A DNA stretch of 64,000 bases from G963669295 sp963669295 (GCA_963669295.1 OY769938.1:4154001-4218000), one strand, 5' to 3'. Counted from the first letter of the stretch, positions 43,456 to 51,813 are shown. Notes: generated from the sequence alone by a model not told the origin. Numbers and translations are program-made.

Positions 43456-43905
43456 ATGAAAACAGAAAACGACAAGACTCCTGAAATGGAGCAGAAAAAA
43501 CAGCAAGACCCGTTCTATTTGGAATCGGGGAAAGCGATCAGTGTAGCACACAACAAATGGGTACGTCCATTTTATCACAGGGGGGAGGAGGTGGCGTACA
43601 TGGTGATTACAAGGGAGGTAGAACACGTGGAAGAAAAAGTGTTTTACCAGGCGTTTCGATCAAAAGACGGAAAAGCCCTTTTTGGAAAAACGATTGACGC
43701 GCAGATTGCTTACGGAAGGGTACGAAATGTCAGAAGGGAGATCGTACTGGAACAGAAGCCCGAATTGGTGGAAGAGTTGAAGGCAGAGCTAGGTATTGAG
43801 AAGCCGAAGAAAAAGGAGCAGACAAAAGAGAAAAAACAGGAGAAGGAACAGGTACAGAAACAGGAGCAAAAGAAGGAGAAGAAAGGACAGGAACGCATCC
43901 GGTAG
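43456..43905 (+). CDS. operon protein with Lys/Glu/Gln-rich tail
   Basis: A 149-aa protein. The core (~20-110) reads 'LESGKAISVAHNKWVRPFYH..EEVAYMVITREVE', then 'KDGKALFGKTIDAQIAYGRVRNVRREI'. The last 35 residues are almost only Lys, Glu and Gln. No family recognised. It is the last gene of the 39159-43905 operon, with 30 bp before it. Confidence 0.55.
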   Translation: MKTENDKTPEMEQKKQQDPFYLESGKAISVAHNKWVRPFYHRGEEVAYMVITREVEHVEEKVFYQAFRSKDGKALFGKTIDAQIAYGRVRNVRREIVLEQKPELVEELKAELGIEKPKKKEQTKEKKQEKEQVQKQEQKKEKKGQERIR

Positions 43906-44081
43906 TAACCCCAAGATGCCGACTCAAAAGTACAGGCGTGTCGTGTGCTTTTGATCGGGATGAATCCCTTGGTTATCAACACTTTCAGGTGAATAACGTG
44001 TTAATAAATAAAGACGAATAAGATGGTGAGTAAGCCGCTGAAAATCAGTATCTTATAGTAAGAAAATTGATGAAAAACCTG
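43906..44081. other. intergenic, no gene seen
   Basis: The open frames are short and there are no family features. The stretch separates the transfer operon from the recombinase operon. Confidence 0.5.
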
Positions 44082-44103
44082 TCACACACATAGTGTGATT
44101 TTT
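44082..44103 (+). terminator. terminator between transfer and recombinase operons
   Basis: TCACAC (44082-44087) pairs with GTGTGA (44093-44098), followed by TTTTT. It ends the 39159-43905 operon. Confidence 0.6.
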
Positions 44104-44125
44104 AGACAAACAAACAGAAGAAAAA

Positions 44126-44458
44126 ATGAACATCGACGATGCAAATATCGCAGGCATGGAAAACCGAATTGAACATGGTGAGTTGCACCTGACCATCGTG
44201 GGGCATTTGTACCCTGAGTTGCTGGCAACATCTTCACCGCGCATAACGATTCGAGTGGAGCATCGAGAAAACAAACGCAGTTTGCGCCAAAGCGTAAGTG
44301 TTTGCTGTGGCAAGAACCTTCGGCAACTCATTCAAAAGCTGTCCATACGTTTGGAGATCAGTCACACCGAAGGGGGTGAACTGGTCGAAGCCCTGCGGCA
44401 CTTTTTACGACGATACTGCCAGCGGTGGAACGTCGAACCAATAAATAGCACCTCATGA
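44126..44458 (+). CDS. small protein coupled to tandem tyrosine recombinases
   Basis: A 110-aa protein: 'ENRIEHGELHLTIVGHLYPELLAT', 'RITIRVEHRENKRSLRQSVSVCCGKNLRQLIQKLSIRLE'. It is basic and looks beta-then-helix, compatible with a small DNA-binding or recombination-directionality factor, but there is no clear motif. Its stop overlaps the first recombinase start by 4 bp (ATGA), so the three genes at 44126-46261 form one coupled unit. Confidence 0.6.
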   Translation: MNIDDANIAGMENRIEHGELHLTIVGHLYPELLATSSPRITIRVEHRENKRSLRQSVSVCCGKNLRQLIQKLSIRLEISHTEGGELVEALRHFLRRYCQRWNVEPINSTS

Positions 44459-45372
44459 AACACTTGACCATTAATACACCGCAATACGAAAGCCTTCTTC
44501 AAGGATTCGGTGAGTGGCTCTCAGCATTAGGGTACTGTATCGAGGCCGTGAAAGGATTACCAGTGCATATTCGCGAAATGCTCCATCACTTCGAGCAATG
44601 CGATATTACCATTTTACAGGACATAAGCCCAATGGAGATACACCATTATTACAACGAGCTTTGCGAACGCCCAAACCAACGGCAACGTGGCACCGCACTT
44701 GGCGTTAATGCGATTAACAAGCACATTCAGGCCATCACTTTGTTCTTCCGGTATGCCCGACAGAATGCCGGATTAGTCATGCCTGAAATCATGCTCCAGC
44801 GGGAACAGCCCGATACAAAAGCCATCACCATTTTAACCATAGATGAGGTCAAACGCATGTTTGCCGCAGCAGATATTCAAACCCATCACGAATACGAATC
44901 AGTCCATACGATCAGCGATCGTACTTTGCTTTCCATTTTCTATAGCTGTGGCCTTAGAAAAAATGAGGCATGGCATTTAGACGTAGAGGACATCATGCTG
45001 GACAAACAACTGGTGCACGTACGCAAGGGGAAAGGGGCAACCGAACGCTTTGTGCCGTTCGGGAAAAAGACCTTACAGAGCTTTTCTGACTACCTCGAAC
45101 ATGCCCGACCGAAGTGGCAGAGGGATGGAAACCCCGAAGCATTTTTCTTAAGCTACCGAGGTCAGCGCATGAGTAAAGAGAGCATGTATGTACGCATCAG
45201 GCAACTGGTCAAAAAGGCAGGCATTGAAAAGAACGCTACCCCGCACACCCTTCGGCATTCCATCGCCAGTCACCTTTTAGAAAGCGGCATGGACATCAAG
45301 CACATTCGCATCATGCTCGGCCACAAGAGCCTTGACAGTACCCAAATATACACCCACCTAACCACCGATTGA
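44455..45372 (+). CDS. tyrosine recombinase, catalytically complete
   Basis: A 305-aa recombinase of the XerC/D-like class. The N-terminal core-binding domain (~10-115) is followed by a catalytic domain with Arg168 (SCGLRKNE), Lys in GKGATER (~193), His264 and Arg267 (TPHTLRHS), His290 (LGHKS) and nucleophile Tyr299 (TQIYTHL). It is followed after 1 bp by a second recombinase that lacks some of these residues. It is unlike the integrase at 31851, so at least two different recombination systems occupy the region. Confidence 0.92.
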   Translation: MKHLTINTPQYESLLQGFGEWLSALGYCIEAVKGLPVHIREMLHHFEQCDITILQDISPMEIHHYYNELCERPNQRQRGTALGVNAINKHIQAITLFFRYARQNAGLVMPEIMLQREQPDTKAITILTIDEVKRMFAAADIQTHHEYESVHTISDRTLLSIFYSCGLRKNEAWHLDVEDIMLDKQLVHVRKGKGATERFVPFGKKTLQSFSDYLEHARPKWQRDGNPEAFFLSYRGQRMSKESMYVRIRQLVKKAGIEKNATPHTLRHSIASHLLESGMDIKHIRIMLGHKSLDSTQIYTHLTTD

Positions 45373-45373
45373 A

Positions 45374-46261
45374 ATGTTAGATTTTTGCGACTACCTCAAA
45401 TACCAGCACCGCCACAGTAGCCACACCATTGATCTCAATGAAAGAAATGTGCAGCGCTTCCAACGTTGGGCGATGGGTACGGCCATCTCAATGGACGAAC
45501 CCACCCACCGGGGCATCATGGATTACATTCGCCATCTTGCTAATCGAGGCAACGAGCAATCAAGTATCTACCAGCACCTCAATTCACTGGATCATTATTT
45601 CTCTTACCTGATCTTCACGGGTGAGGGTAGGAGTAACCCCATCAAAAACATCAAGGAAAAACTACAAGGCATTCGTCGCGGGGTGCTGCATGATATCATT
45701 GCCCTAGAAGACCTCCACCAGCTTTACCGCGACTATCCAACGGCTACCTCTACCGATATGCTTTATAAGATCATTGTAGGTTTATTGGTCTTCCAGGGCA
45801 TAACCACGGGCGAAATGGCAAAGATTGAATTGCACCACCTCGATCTTGATCGACTGAGCATCTTTATTCCCTCATGTATGCGTAGTAACAGCCGTGTCTT
45901 ACCGCTTGACCCCGAACAGATCTACGACCTTCAAACATACCTTTACCAAACTCGTGAGCGCATTTTATTGGAGGCGAACAAAGAGAGCCGATTTTTCATT
46001 GTGAGCACTGGGAAATCGGATCATATTCATGGAGTGTTACAATCACTCATGAAGCGGCTAAAGACCATGTACCCCGACCTTACTTATGGCGCGAAGCAAA
46101 TCAGGGCAAGCGTGATTGCCCATTGGCTGAAAGAATACGATCTACGAAAGACCCAACGCTTGGCTGGTCATAAGTTTTTGTCCAGTACAGAACGGTACGA
46201 GGAGATGTATATGACGGACGAATTGAGGGAAGATTTGGAGATGTTTCACCCACTGGGGTAG
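45374..46261 (+). CDS. second tyrosine recombinase, degenerate active site
   Basis: A 295-aa tyrosine recombinase-like protein. The fold is recognisable (core-binding ~1-100, catalytic domain ~105-285) and His266 (AGHKF) and Tyr275 (TERYEEM) are kept. However, the Arg I position reads GITTGE (Thr144 where Arg is expected), and the box II His is Lys241 in KQIRAS, with Arg244 kept. It is therefore probably inactive for cleavage, or works only within a heteromer with the complete recombinase 1 bp upstream. In-frame loss at two sites without stop codons suggests a kept function, not decay. Confidence 0.82.
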   Translation: MLDFCDYLKYQHRHSSHTIDLNERNVQRFQRWAMGTAISMDEPTHRGIMDYIRHLANRGNEQSSIYQHLNSLDHYFSYLIFTGEGRSNPIKNIKEKLQGIRRGVLHDIIALEDLHQLYRDYPTATSTDMLYKIIVGLLVFQGITTGEMAKIELHHLDLDRLSIFIPSCMRSNSRVLPLDPEQIYDLQTYLYQTRERILLEANKESRFFIVSTGKSDHIHGVLQSLMKRLKTMYPDLTYGAKQIRASVIAHWLKEYDLRKTQRLAGHKFLSSTERYEEMYMTDELREDLEMFHPLG

Positions 46262-46336
46262 ACGGGGTTATTACGGGTGTCTTTTGTGTTAAAAAAAATC
46301 GTACTTTGTCAATACATAACCCCTAAAAAAACAATC

Positions 46337-47338
46337 ATGGCTCACGAAGTGAAATTAGATGTATTTACAATAAGAATAAAGGAAAAAAATAAGAGGGTAA
46401 GCAATGAAAGTGCTTATGTTGGTTTTGATGATTTTTTTAAAATTCCCGATGCAGATGATGATGACAACGTACTAGCATTCACGGAATTCTTCAAACGGTA
46501 CATTCAATCATTTGACGAGATGTTTTATGTTGATGTAAATAGAAATAAAGCTATTGCATTGGATTCTGAACGTGTTGTGTTCGGTTCTGGAAGTAGGACG
46601 ATTAGTGGTGCAGTAGATGGGGGAGTGACAGGGATCGGGACCATTATAAAAGAAAGAGATAAGATTAAAGATGAAGATGGGTTTCAGGTGCCATTAGATT
46701 CAGTACAATCAATACCATATTACTTTTTGTTTTGGATCCCCAGTGATAGCAATGTTGGGCTATTGATTATGCAGAGTTTGGCGTCGAGTAGTGTATCAGA
46801 TGTTTTTATATCTCACTTGCGAAAATTCGTAGCAGATAACACAGATTACTCGCTGATTGCAGGCAAGCATGTGCCGAAAGAAGCCGAAAAGAAACTGAAA
46901 GATGAAGGTATTATTCGAAAAGTAACACTTCGCAGGAGTAGCATTGACAACGATCGTGCAAAGAGTTTTTTGCAGTTAGATTACATGGATGAGCCAATTA
47001 CAATAGAGGTGCATATAAAAGGACTTAACAAAATACCTGGCTACCGACAAAAATTAAAGGATTACATGTCTGGTGTCACTCCTAGATTGGTAGAACTTGA
47101 TTTTCTTTCAGATATTGGGATGGATGACAGTACAGAAACATTAGTGGAGTTTGAGCACGCTGGGAAGAAGGCTACCGGCAAGGCTTCTAATAACTTTCAG
47201 TTGGCACCGTCGTACTACCTTGATGAAAGGGATGTGTATAGGAATGATTTGGACCACCCAAATCATGAGAAATTGGATGAGTATTGTAGAAGTTTTTTGG
47301 ACAAAATGAAAATAGAAATAGGATACACCACAAGTTAA
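46337..47338 (+). CDS. unknown protein of a two-gene module (candidate defence)
   Basis: A 333-aa protein. The start at ATG 46337 fits best; an in-frame ATG at 46277 adds 20 residues unlike the rest. It is acidic to neutral and soluble. N-terminal part: 'HEVKLDVFTIRIKEKNKR', 'EFFKRYIQSFDEMFYVDVNR'. Middle: 'SIPYYFLFWIPSDSNVGLLIMQS', a hydrophobic strand pair. C-terminal part: 'ITIEVHIKGLNKIPGYRQKLKDY'. I do not recognise the family. It is followed after 1 bp by a membrane protein, has lower GC than the transfer genes, and lies beside recombinases, like cargo. Confidence 0.6.
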   Translation: MAHEVKLDVFTIRIKEKNKRVSNESAYVGFDDFFKIPDADDDDNVLAFTEFFKRYIQSFDEMFYVDVNRNKAIALDSERVVFGSGSRTISGAVDGGVTGIGTIIKERDKIKDEDGFQVPLDSVQSIPYYFLFWIPSDSNVGLLIMQSLASSSVSDVFISHLRKFVADNTDYSLIAGKHVPKEAEKKLKDEGIIRKVTLRRSSIDNDRAKSFLQLDYMDEPITIEVHIKGLNKIPGYRQKLKDYMSGVTPRLVELDFLSDIGMDDSTETLVEFEHAGKKATGKASNNFQLAPSYYLDERDVYRNDLDHPNHEKLDEYCRSFLDKMKIEIGYTTS

Positions 47339-47339
47339 A

Positions 47340-47873
47340 ATGTCGTATAAGATAGATGTATCGGAAATTATCAAGGATGCCCGTAAGTCCCTGACCAGTC
47401 AGCACACGAATAAGAAGGATTTTACGGATATACTTTCTTTCTATATTCTCCCAATATTAGCTTCTGGTGCACTTTGCTGGTTTTCCAAGTTCATTGAGAA
47501 AGACTTGATCGAAGCTTTGATTGCGGCTCTGGCAATTTTCGTCGGGCTCTTTTTTAGCTTGATAGTGGTAGTGGTTGATAAAGCGAAAAAGTACGAAGAA
47601 AGTGAGCGGTTTACGGAATTTGCAAAAGAATTTGTCGCACAGATTACCTATTCGATTCTCTTGTGCCTTTTGTCTATTGTTTTGATTTTGGCAACATTAA
47701 TCAGTGATTGTTGGCTTGTGCAGGTATTAATTCACTTTTTCACTTATTACTTTCTGTTCCTTTTTCTGATGATACTGCTTGTGATTTCGAAAAGGATGTA
47801 CGAAGTGTTTAAGTTAGAGTTAAATGATATTGGGAAGACAAAGAAAAAGAAGCCACCGAAAGAATCGTCTTAA
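47340..47873 (+). CDS. membrane protein of the two-gene module
   Basis: A 177-aa protein with a cytosolic N-terminus (~1-30), then about four membrane helices in two hairpins (~31-48, 58-80 and ~102-125, 130-150), and a Lys-rich C-terminus. No family recognised. It starts 1 bp after the 333-aa gene, so both are made together. A soluble sensor plus a small multi-helix membrane protein is the layout of several known abortive infection systems; this role is an inference. It overlaps the convergent CoiA-like gene by 4 bp. Confidence 0.6.
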   Translation: MSYKIDVSEIIKDARKSLTSQHTNKKDFTDILSFYILPILASGALCWFSKFIEKDLIEALIAALAIFVGLFFSLIVVVVDKAKKYEESERFTEFAKEFVAQITYSILLCLLSIVLILATLISDCWLVQVLIHFFTYYFLFLFLMILLVISKRMYEVFKLELNDIGKTKKKKPPKESS

Positions 47874-48697
47874 AAATCTTCCCACCAATTTTTGAGTTTA
47901 TCCATAAAGATCAGGCACCTGGGGATTAAGAATTTTTCATGATCCAAAGCAAATTCGTCACGATCTTCATACTTAAAATCTTCAACTATGCTAATATCGT
48001 AATCGTACGGGTTAGGCTTTTTAATCACCTTATATGGCTTATCAAATCCACCACCAGATTCAAGACCACCGTATTCGTTATACCATTCTTTATGCTCAAT
48101 ATGTCGTGTGGCAATATCGAAATGAATAGCGTGAAGGTTTGCGCCATTACCAGAAGTCCAATAATAGACGCGGCCATAATACATGCGATGAAAAATCTTC
48201 TCCATTAACCGAGGACGAAAAAGCTCACCTCCAAATTCTTCTCTTAGCGGAACTACCCAAAGAACTGCACATTTCCTAGCAGAATAGTAGGCTGTCCTTC
48301 TTAGGATTTGTTTCACCGTGAGGGTGCTTGCCTGAACTTCAATGGCAATAGCCTTCTTGTTGATTCGTCCACTAATATCAGGTCGCAATTCGGGAATTCC
48401 GATTTCAGGTTTTGCTGGTATCGTTCTTTCCGTTTCCCAGTTACCCTCTGGGAAGCTGGCTTGTAGTTCACGACAAATAGCTGTTTTACATTCGTGGTGA
48501 AGCTCTGATTCAGACTTTAGGGCAATCGGAGTCACCCTGGCTCTATGATGATGAGCGAAATGATCCTCCTTATCAGCACACTTTTTTATTACGGCATCTG
48601 AAAAACAATCCGGGCAGATAAAGGGACCATCTTCTTTGGTGACAGATCGAGCACGGACACTTTTAAAATCACTTTGACGAAGCGCACATCCACCCAC
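47870..48697 (-). CDS. CoiA-like nuclease-family protein
   Basis: A 275-aa protein of the competence protein CoiA-like family. It has a zinc-finger-like CPDC (28-31) and HFAHH (46-50), a SELHHE helix start, then a PD-(D/E)xK nuclease-like core: ELRPDISGRI (Asp107), AIAIEVQAS (Glu120-x-Gln122). CoiA acts in DNA uptake/recombination, and related proteins are common in mobile DNA. The only start codon is GTG 48697; the frame stays open ~75 bp further upstream with coding-like text but no ATG, so the N-terminus may have been cut by an insertion. It overlaps the membrane protein gene tail to tail by 4 bp. Confidence 0.8.
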   Translation of the reverse strand: MGGCALRQSDFKSVRARSVTKEDGPFICPDCFSDAVIKKCADKEDHFAHHHRARVTPIALKSESELHHECKTAICRELQASFPEGNWETERTIPAKPEIGIPELRPDISGRINKKAIAIEVQASTLTVKQILRRTAYYSARKCAVLWVVPLREEFGGELFRPRLMEKIFHRMYYGRVYYWTSGNGANLHAIHFDIATRHIEHKEWYNEYGGLESGGGFDKPYKVIKKPNPYDYDISIVEDFKYEDRDEFALDHEKFLIPRCLIFMDKLKNWWEDF

Positions 48698-48753
48698 CAG
48701 ACCAGCGCATTCATACCCGAACCGGGCATCATAATAGTATTGTTGAGGGGTGT

Positions 48754-48799
48754 CCGTTTTGTTACTTATTAGTTAAAGCTAAAATAAGTAAAAAAACGG
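48754..48799. terminator. long hairpin between CoiA-like and 93-aa genes
   Basis: The 16-base arms 48754-48769 and 48784-48799 pair with one mismatch (CCGTTTT ... AAAACGG at the base). Read on the minus strand a T-run follows, so it can end the 48818-49099 gene. It also marks the boundary to the RHS fragment region. Confidence 0.5.
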
Positions 48800-48817
48800 T
48801 GTTTTTCAAGGTTGGGA

Positions 48818-49099
48818 TCAGTTTGCGTATCGGGGAGGAACTCTAACAATATCGATAATGTTCTCTACAAAATAGCCATAAGTATCAGCCATTACCTTTG
48901 GCCATTCAGTGGTGCAAGATGTTTTTTTAAATCTAACATAGGGCCTCCCTATGATAATCTCACAGGTTTGGATTTCTGCATAATATGCTTTAGCTACTAA
49001 TTGGGGGTCACGACCTCTCTTTGGAAAAAAGGCAACAACATTGTTTCCATATTTTAGCCTCTTGATTTCCTCAAATAACTCAAATTCTCGTTCAAACAT
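48818..49099 (-). CDS. small unknown protein
   Basis: A 93-aa protein: 'EFELFEEIKRLKYGNNVVAFFPKRGRDPQLVAKAYYAEIQTCEIIIGRPYVRFKK'. It is alpha/beta and cytosolic, with no known family. It starts 47 bp from the RHS tip fragment that runs the other way. It could be an orphan immunity protein of the RHS locus or a mobile-element gene. Confidence 0.5.
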   Translation of the reverse strand: MFEREFELFEEIKRLKYGNNVVAFFPKRGRDPQLVAKAYYAEIQTCEIIIGRPYVRFKKTSCTTEWPKVMADTYGYFVENIIDIVRVPPRYAN

Positions 49100-49145
49100 T
49101 TTGGTACTTTACTATAAGACGGCCGTTGAGGTAAAGGGTTGCTAA

Positions 49146-50084
49146 ATAAGTATTCAAATCTCCGATTACTATCCTTTCGGAATGCAGATGGTTGGGAGGA
49201 ATGGTAGTTCTGAGTTTTATCGATACGGTTTTCAAGGGCAGGAGAAGGATGATGAAGTGAAAGGGCCTGGCAACTCGGTCAACTACAAATACCGCATGCA
49301 TGATCCGAGGATTGGACGATTTTTTGCGGTGGATCCTTTGGCTCCCAAGTACCCTTCATTGAGTGTTTACCATTTCTCACATAATTCACCAATTGGTACT
49401 GTTGAAATAGAAGGATTAGAGGGGCGACGCCCGCCATTGCCACCAAGCAATGTTCCTTTTAGGCGAAATGTTGAGGAATATAAGGTGAATCAAGCACAGG
49501 TAGAAGCTGATTTTCGAAGAGAATCGGAACACAAAATTACTTGGGAAGAGGCTGAGCTTGTAAGAACGCGACAAGAAATGTTCCATCGTTTTATGCAGCC
49601 GGTTGACCCAGAAAATCCATCAATGAGTCCTTGGGGAACAGGGTCTAGAAGTGGAGAGTTCGCATATCAAGCTACTGAATTAATATCGCAAACAAAGACG
49701 TTTCGTGAAATTGAACATCGCATATATACTAGTCCAGATCATGTTTACTCAAAGACAACAGGTATTTATTATGTAGGAGATGGCGTTCCTCAAGTAGGGA
49801 GTTTAAGTATTAATGAACTCCAACAACAGTATGAAAAAGAGTATCAGAATATTCTTTTAAGGAATGAGAAGATTCCTTATGCCAATATTACCAAGGAACA
49901 GTTTAATGAGTTGTCAACTTTTGAACAAATGTCGAGACATCTTCAGGCAACAATGGAATTAGGACCATCGCCATATAAGGCAGTTGAGATGTACTATAAA
50001 GAGTTGATTGATAAGGGAGCAACTGAGGTTGTAAGTGAAAAGATTATAAGTAACCCAACTGTTAATGTTAAGGTGGGTTATTAA
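49146..50084 (+). CDS. orphan RHS tip cassette (core tail plus toxin domain)
   Basis: The frame opens at 49146 and includes SDYYPFGMQM, the motif found just before the RHS core end; the first ATG is 49182 (300 aa). It then reads FQGQEKDDEVKGPGNSVNYK and YRMHDPRIGRFFAVDPLA, closely matching the RHS protein at ~29200-29330 in both protein and DNA. After that comes a different tip (~75-300), soluble and helix-rich, with no family recognised. Without the rest of the RHS protein it is a silent cassette: recombination through the shared core could place this tip on the RHS protein. The function of the tip is unknown. Confidence 0.75.
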   Translation: MSIQISDYYPFGMQMVGRNGSSEFYRYGFQGQEKDDEVKGPGNSVNYKYRMHDPRIGRFFAVDPLAPKYPSLSVYHFSHNSPIGTVEIEGLEGRRPPLPPSNVPFRRNVEEYKVNQAQVEADFRRESEHKITWEEAELVRTRQEMFHRFMQPVDPENPSMSPWGTGSRSGEFAYQATELISQTKTFREIEHRIYTSPDHVYSKTTGIYYVGDGVPQVGSLSINELQQQYEKEYQNILLRNEKIPYANITKEQFNELSTFEQMSRHLQATMELGPSPYKAVEMYYKELIDKGATEVVSEKIISNPTVNVKVGY

Positions 50085-50160
50085 ACAAGGAAGTTCTTAT
50101 CTCCATTTAAGTTAAATAAAATGAATAACTTTAAGATGAGTAAAATGGACACAAGATGCG

Positions 50161-51303
50161 ATGGTAAGATTCATCATTGTTATAGCCTTATTATCATTAC
50201 TGCCAATGAAAGCGGAAAGTCAAAGATTGAGTAACGAAGAACTAAAGGAAATTGATAAGTACATAACAAATGCAGTAGAGATTCCGACTTCTTATTACGA
50301 TTCGTTGCTTTTAAAGTACCCTGAGGATACTTATTTACAAAGCATGAAGGCAATGAAACTTGTCTTTGATGGTGAACTTGAAAGTGCGAGAAAGGTTTTA
50401 AATCAAATTTCTTCTGAGAAAGCTGATGATACGTATGTGTTAACTGCAAATGGAGTTTTAGCTACCGAAGAAGGAAATTGGGCACTTGCAGATAAGTTAT
50501 ATATGAAGGCCTTGAGTCAGGACAATCGAAACAAGTGGCTACAATTAGAGTTATTCAATCATTACAATGAGGTAGATCCTTCACTAGCATGGGAACACCT
50601 TGAAGAGGCTATCAGTATAGATCCATATTTCACAGTTGCCTTGCTAACAAAAAGTTATGAATTAGACCAAGTCAAAAACTGTAAGGAAATTATCGAACTA
50701 CTAGAACCAGTAAGAAAAGAGTCGAATGATTACGAATTATTAATATACTTGGGAGAGGCTTATTATAATTGCCATGACCTTAATGAAGCTGAAAAATGCT
50801 TACTGAGATCATGTGGATTAACACCAAATGCAAGAGCTTACTTCACACTAGGACATTTGGAGTACAATGATCGTAAAAGGTATGATAAAGCAATTGACTT
50901 TTACGAACAAGGGTTAAAGATTGATGAAAATGACCCTTATATTTTAAATGATCTTGGGTGGCTGTACTTTGACATTAAAAAGTATAAAAAGGCTGAAAAA
51001 TCATTTAAAAAACTACTCACTGTCGACAATAGCCAAATTCCCTACAACCAATTGATTACTTATTACACTTTGACGAGACAACATACCAGAGCCAAAGAGA
51101 AGTTGAAAGAAGCGACAGAAGTCAATGGAGTTAGTCATTTTACAGAAGGGTTTGAGATTGTTTTAGCAGGTACTTTTGATGGAGAGTTAACAGGCTTACA
51201 AAGAGAATTGCTAGATTCATATAGAACCAAATACAATGATCAAGCCCTGAATTGGTTGCAAGAAACATTGACAAATATTCAGGAGCGTATTGTTGATGAT
51301 TAA
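50161..51303 (+). CDS. secreted TPR-repeat protein
   Basis: A 380-aa protein with a signal peptide (MVRFIIVIALLSLLPMKAES, cleavage ~20). It is then made of TPR-like helix pairs: 'AWEHLEEAISIDPYFTVALL', 'EAEKCLLRSCGLTPNARAYFTLGHLEYN', 'KAIDFYEQGLKIDENDPYILNDLGWLYFDIKKYKKAEKSF' (split over several repeats). TPRs bind other proteins. It lies 76 bp behind the orphan tip, where an immunity gene is expected. As an exported protein it could be an extracytoplasmic immunity protein, or an unrelated passenger. Confidence 0.7.
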   Translation: MVRFIIVIALLSLLPMKAESQRLSNEELKEIDKYITNAVEIPTSYYDSLLLKYPEDTYLQSMKAMKLVFDGELESARKVLNQISSEKADDTYVLTANGVLATEEGNWALADKLYMKALSQDNRNKWLQLELFNHYNEVDPSLAWEHLEEAISIDPYFTVALLTKSYELDQVKNCKEIIELLEPVRKESNDYELLIYLGEAYYNCHDLNEAEKCLLRSCGLTPNARAYFTLGHLEYNDRKRYDKAIDFYEQGLKIDENDPYILNDLGWLYFDIKKYKKAEKSFKKLLTVDNSQIPYNQLITYYTLTRQHTRAKEKLKEATEVNGVSHFTEGFEIVLAGTFDGELTGLQRELLDSYRTKYNDQALNWLQETLTNIQERIVDD

Positions 51304-51468
51304 ATTCTACACATAGACAATGGAACGAGGCAAAACTATGTTGAGTTTGAAGTAGATGCTAGTGTAATTGAAGTAGTGAGAAATTCAATTACAAAGTCAA
51401 TAGAATATGTAATCAAAGGTGATGTGAAATTAGATTTTGAAACTACTAAGTTTGTAAAAAGAAAATAA
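51304..51468 (+). pseudogene. 54-codon toxin-tail remnant, coupled to the next gene
   Basis: The frame 51304-51468 is open right after the TPR stop, without a good start codon. It codes a C-terminus-like peptide: 'GTRQNYVEFEVDASVIEVV', 'ITKSIEYVIKGDVKLDFETT', then FVKRK and stop. The stop TAA overlaps the next ATG by one base (TAATG). This looks like the end of a displaced RHS toxin tip left next to its immunity gene. Too short to name. Confidence 0.5.
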
Positions 51469-51764
51469 TGGGACAAAATAGTAGTATTCGAGAACGAATA
51501 GATCGTGCAGTAAACAATGTTGATGAGAATGAAGCTATAACTGTAAGTTTAAAAGATCTTATGTTCATTTTTAAGACTTTAGAGGAGTTCAATAGCTTCT
51601 TTCACCAGCCCTTGAATTACGAAAGCGTAGAAGATGTTAGAAAGTTTCTTGGAGATGTAGATGAAGGAGGTTACCGAGTACTTCATCATGCATACTATCA
51701 TGTTTTTGATAGGTTGCTTCCAGAAAAAATAAAACAAGAAATTGTGGATGGTAAGTATGAATAA
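51468..51764 (+). CDS. probable orphan immunity protein
   Basis: A 98-aa, acidic, helical protein: 'IRERIDRAVNNVDENEAITVSLKDLMFIFKTLEEFNSFFHQP', 'VEDVRKFLGDV', 'RVLHHAYYHVFDRLLPEKIKQEI'. It is cytosolic and coupled by a one-base stop/start overlap to the toxin-tail remnant before it. Its size, acidity and position fit an immunity protein whose toxin gene has mostly been lost. No family recognised. Confidence 0.55.
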   Translation: MGQNSSIRERIDRAVNNVDENEAITVSLKDLMFIFKTLEEFNSFFHQPLNYESVEDVRKFLGDVDEGGYRVLHHAYYHVFDRLLPEKIKQEIVDGKYE

Positions 51765-51813
51765 GGCTTTACAATGTTAAACTTTATTCTCAAAGAATTT
51801 GGATCAATTTTAA

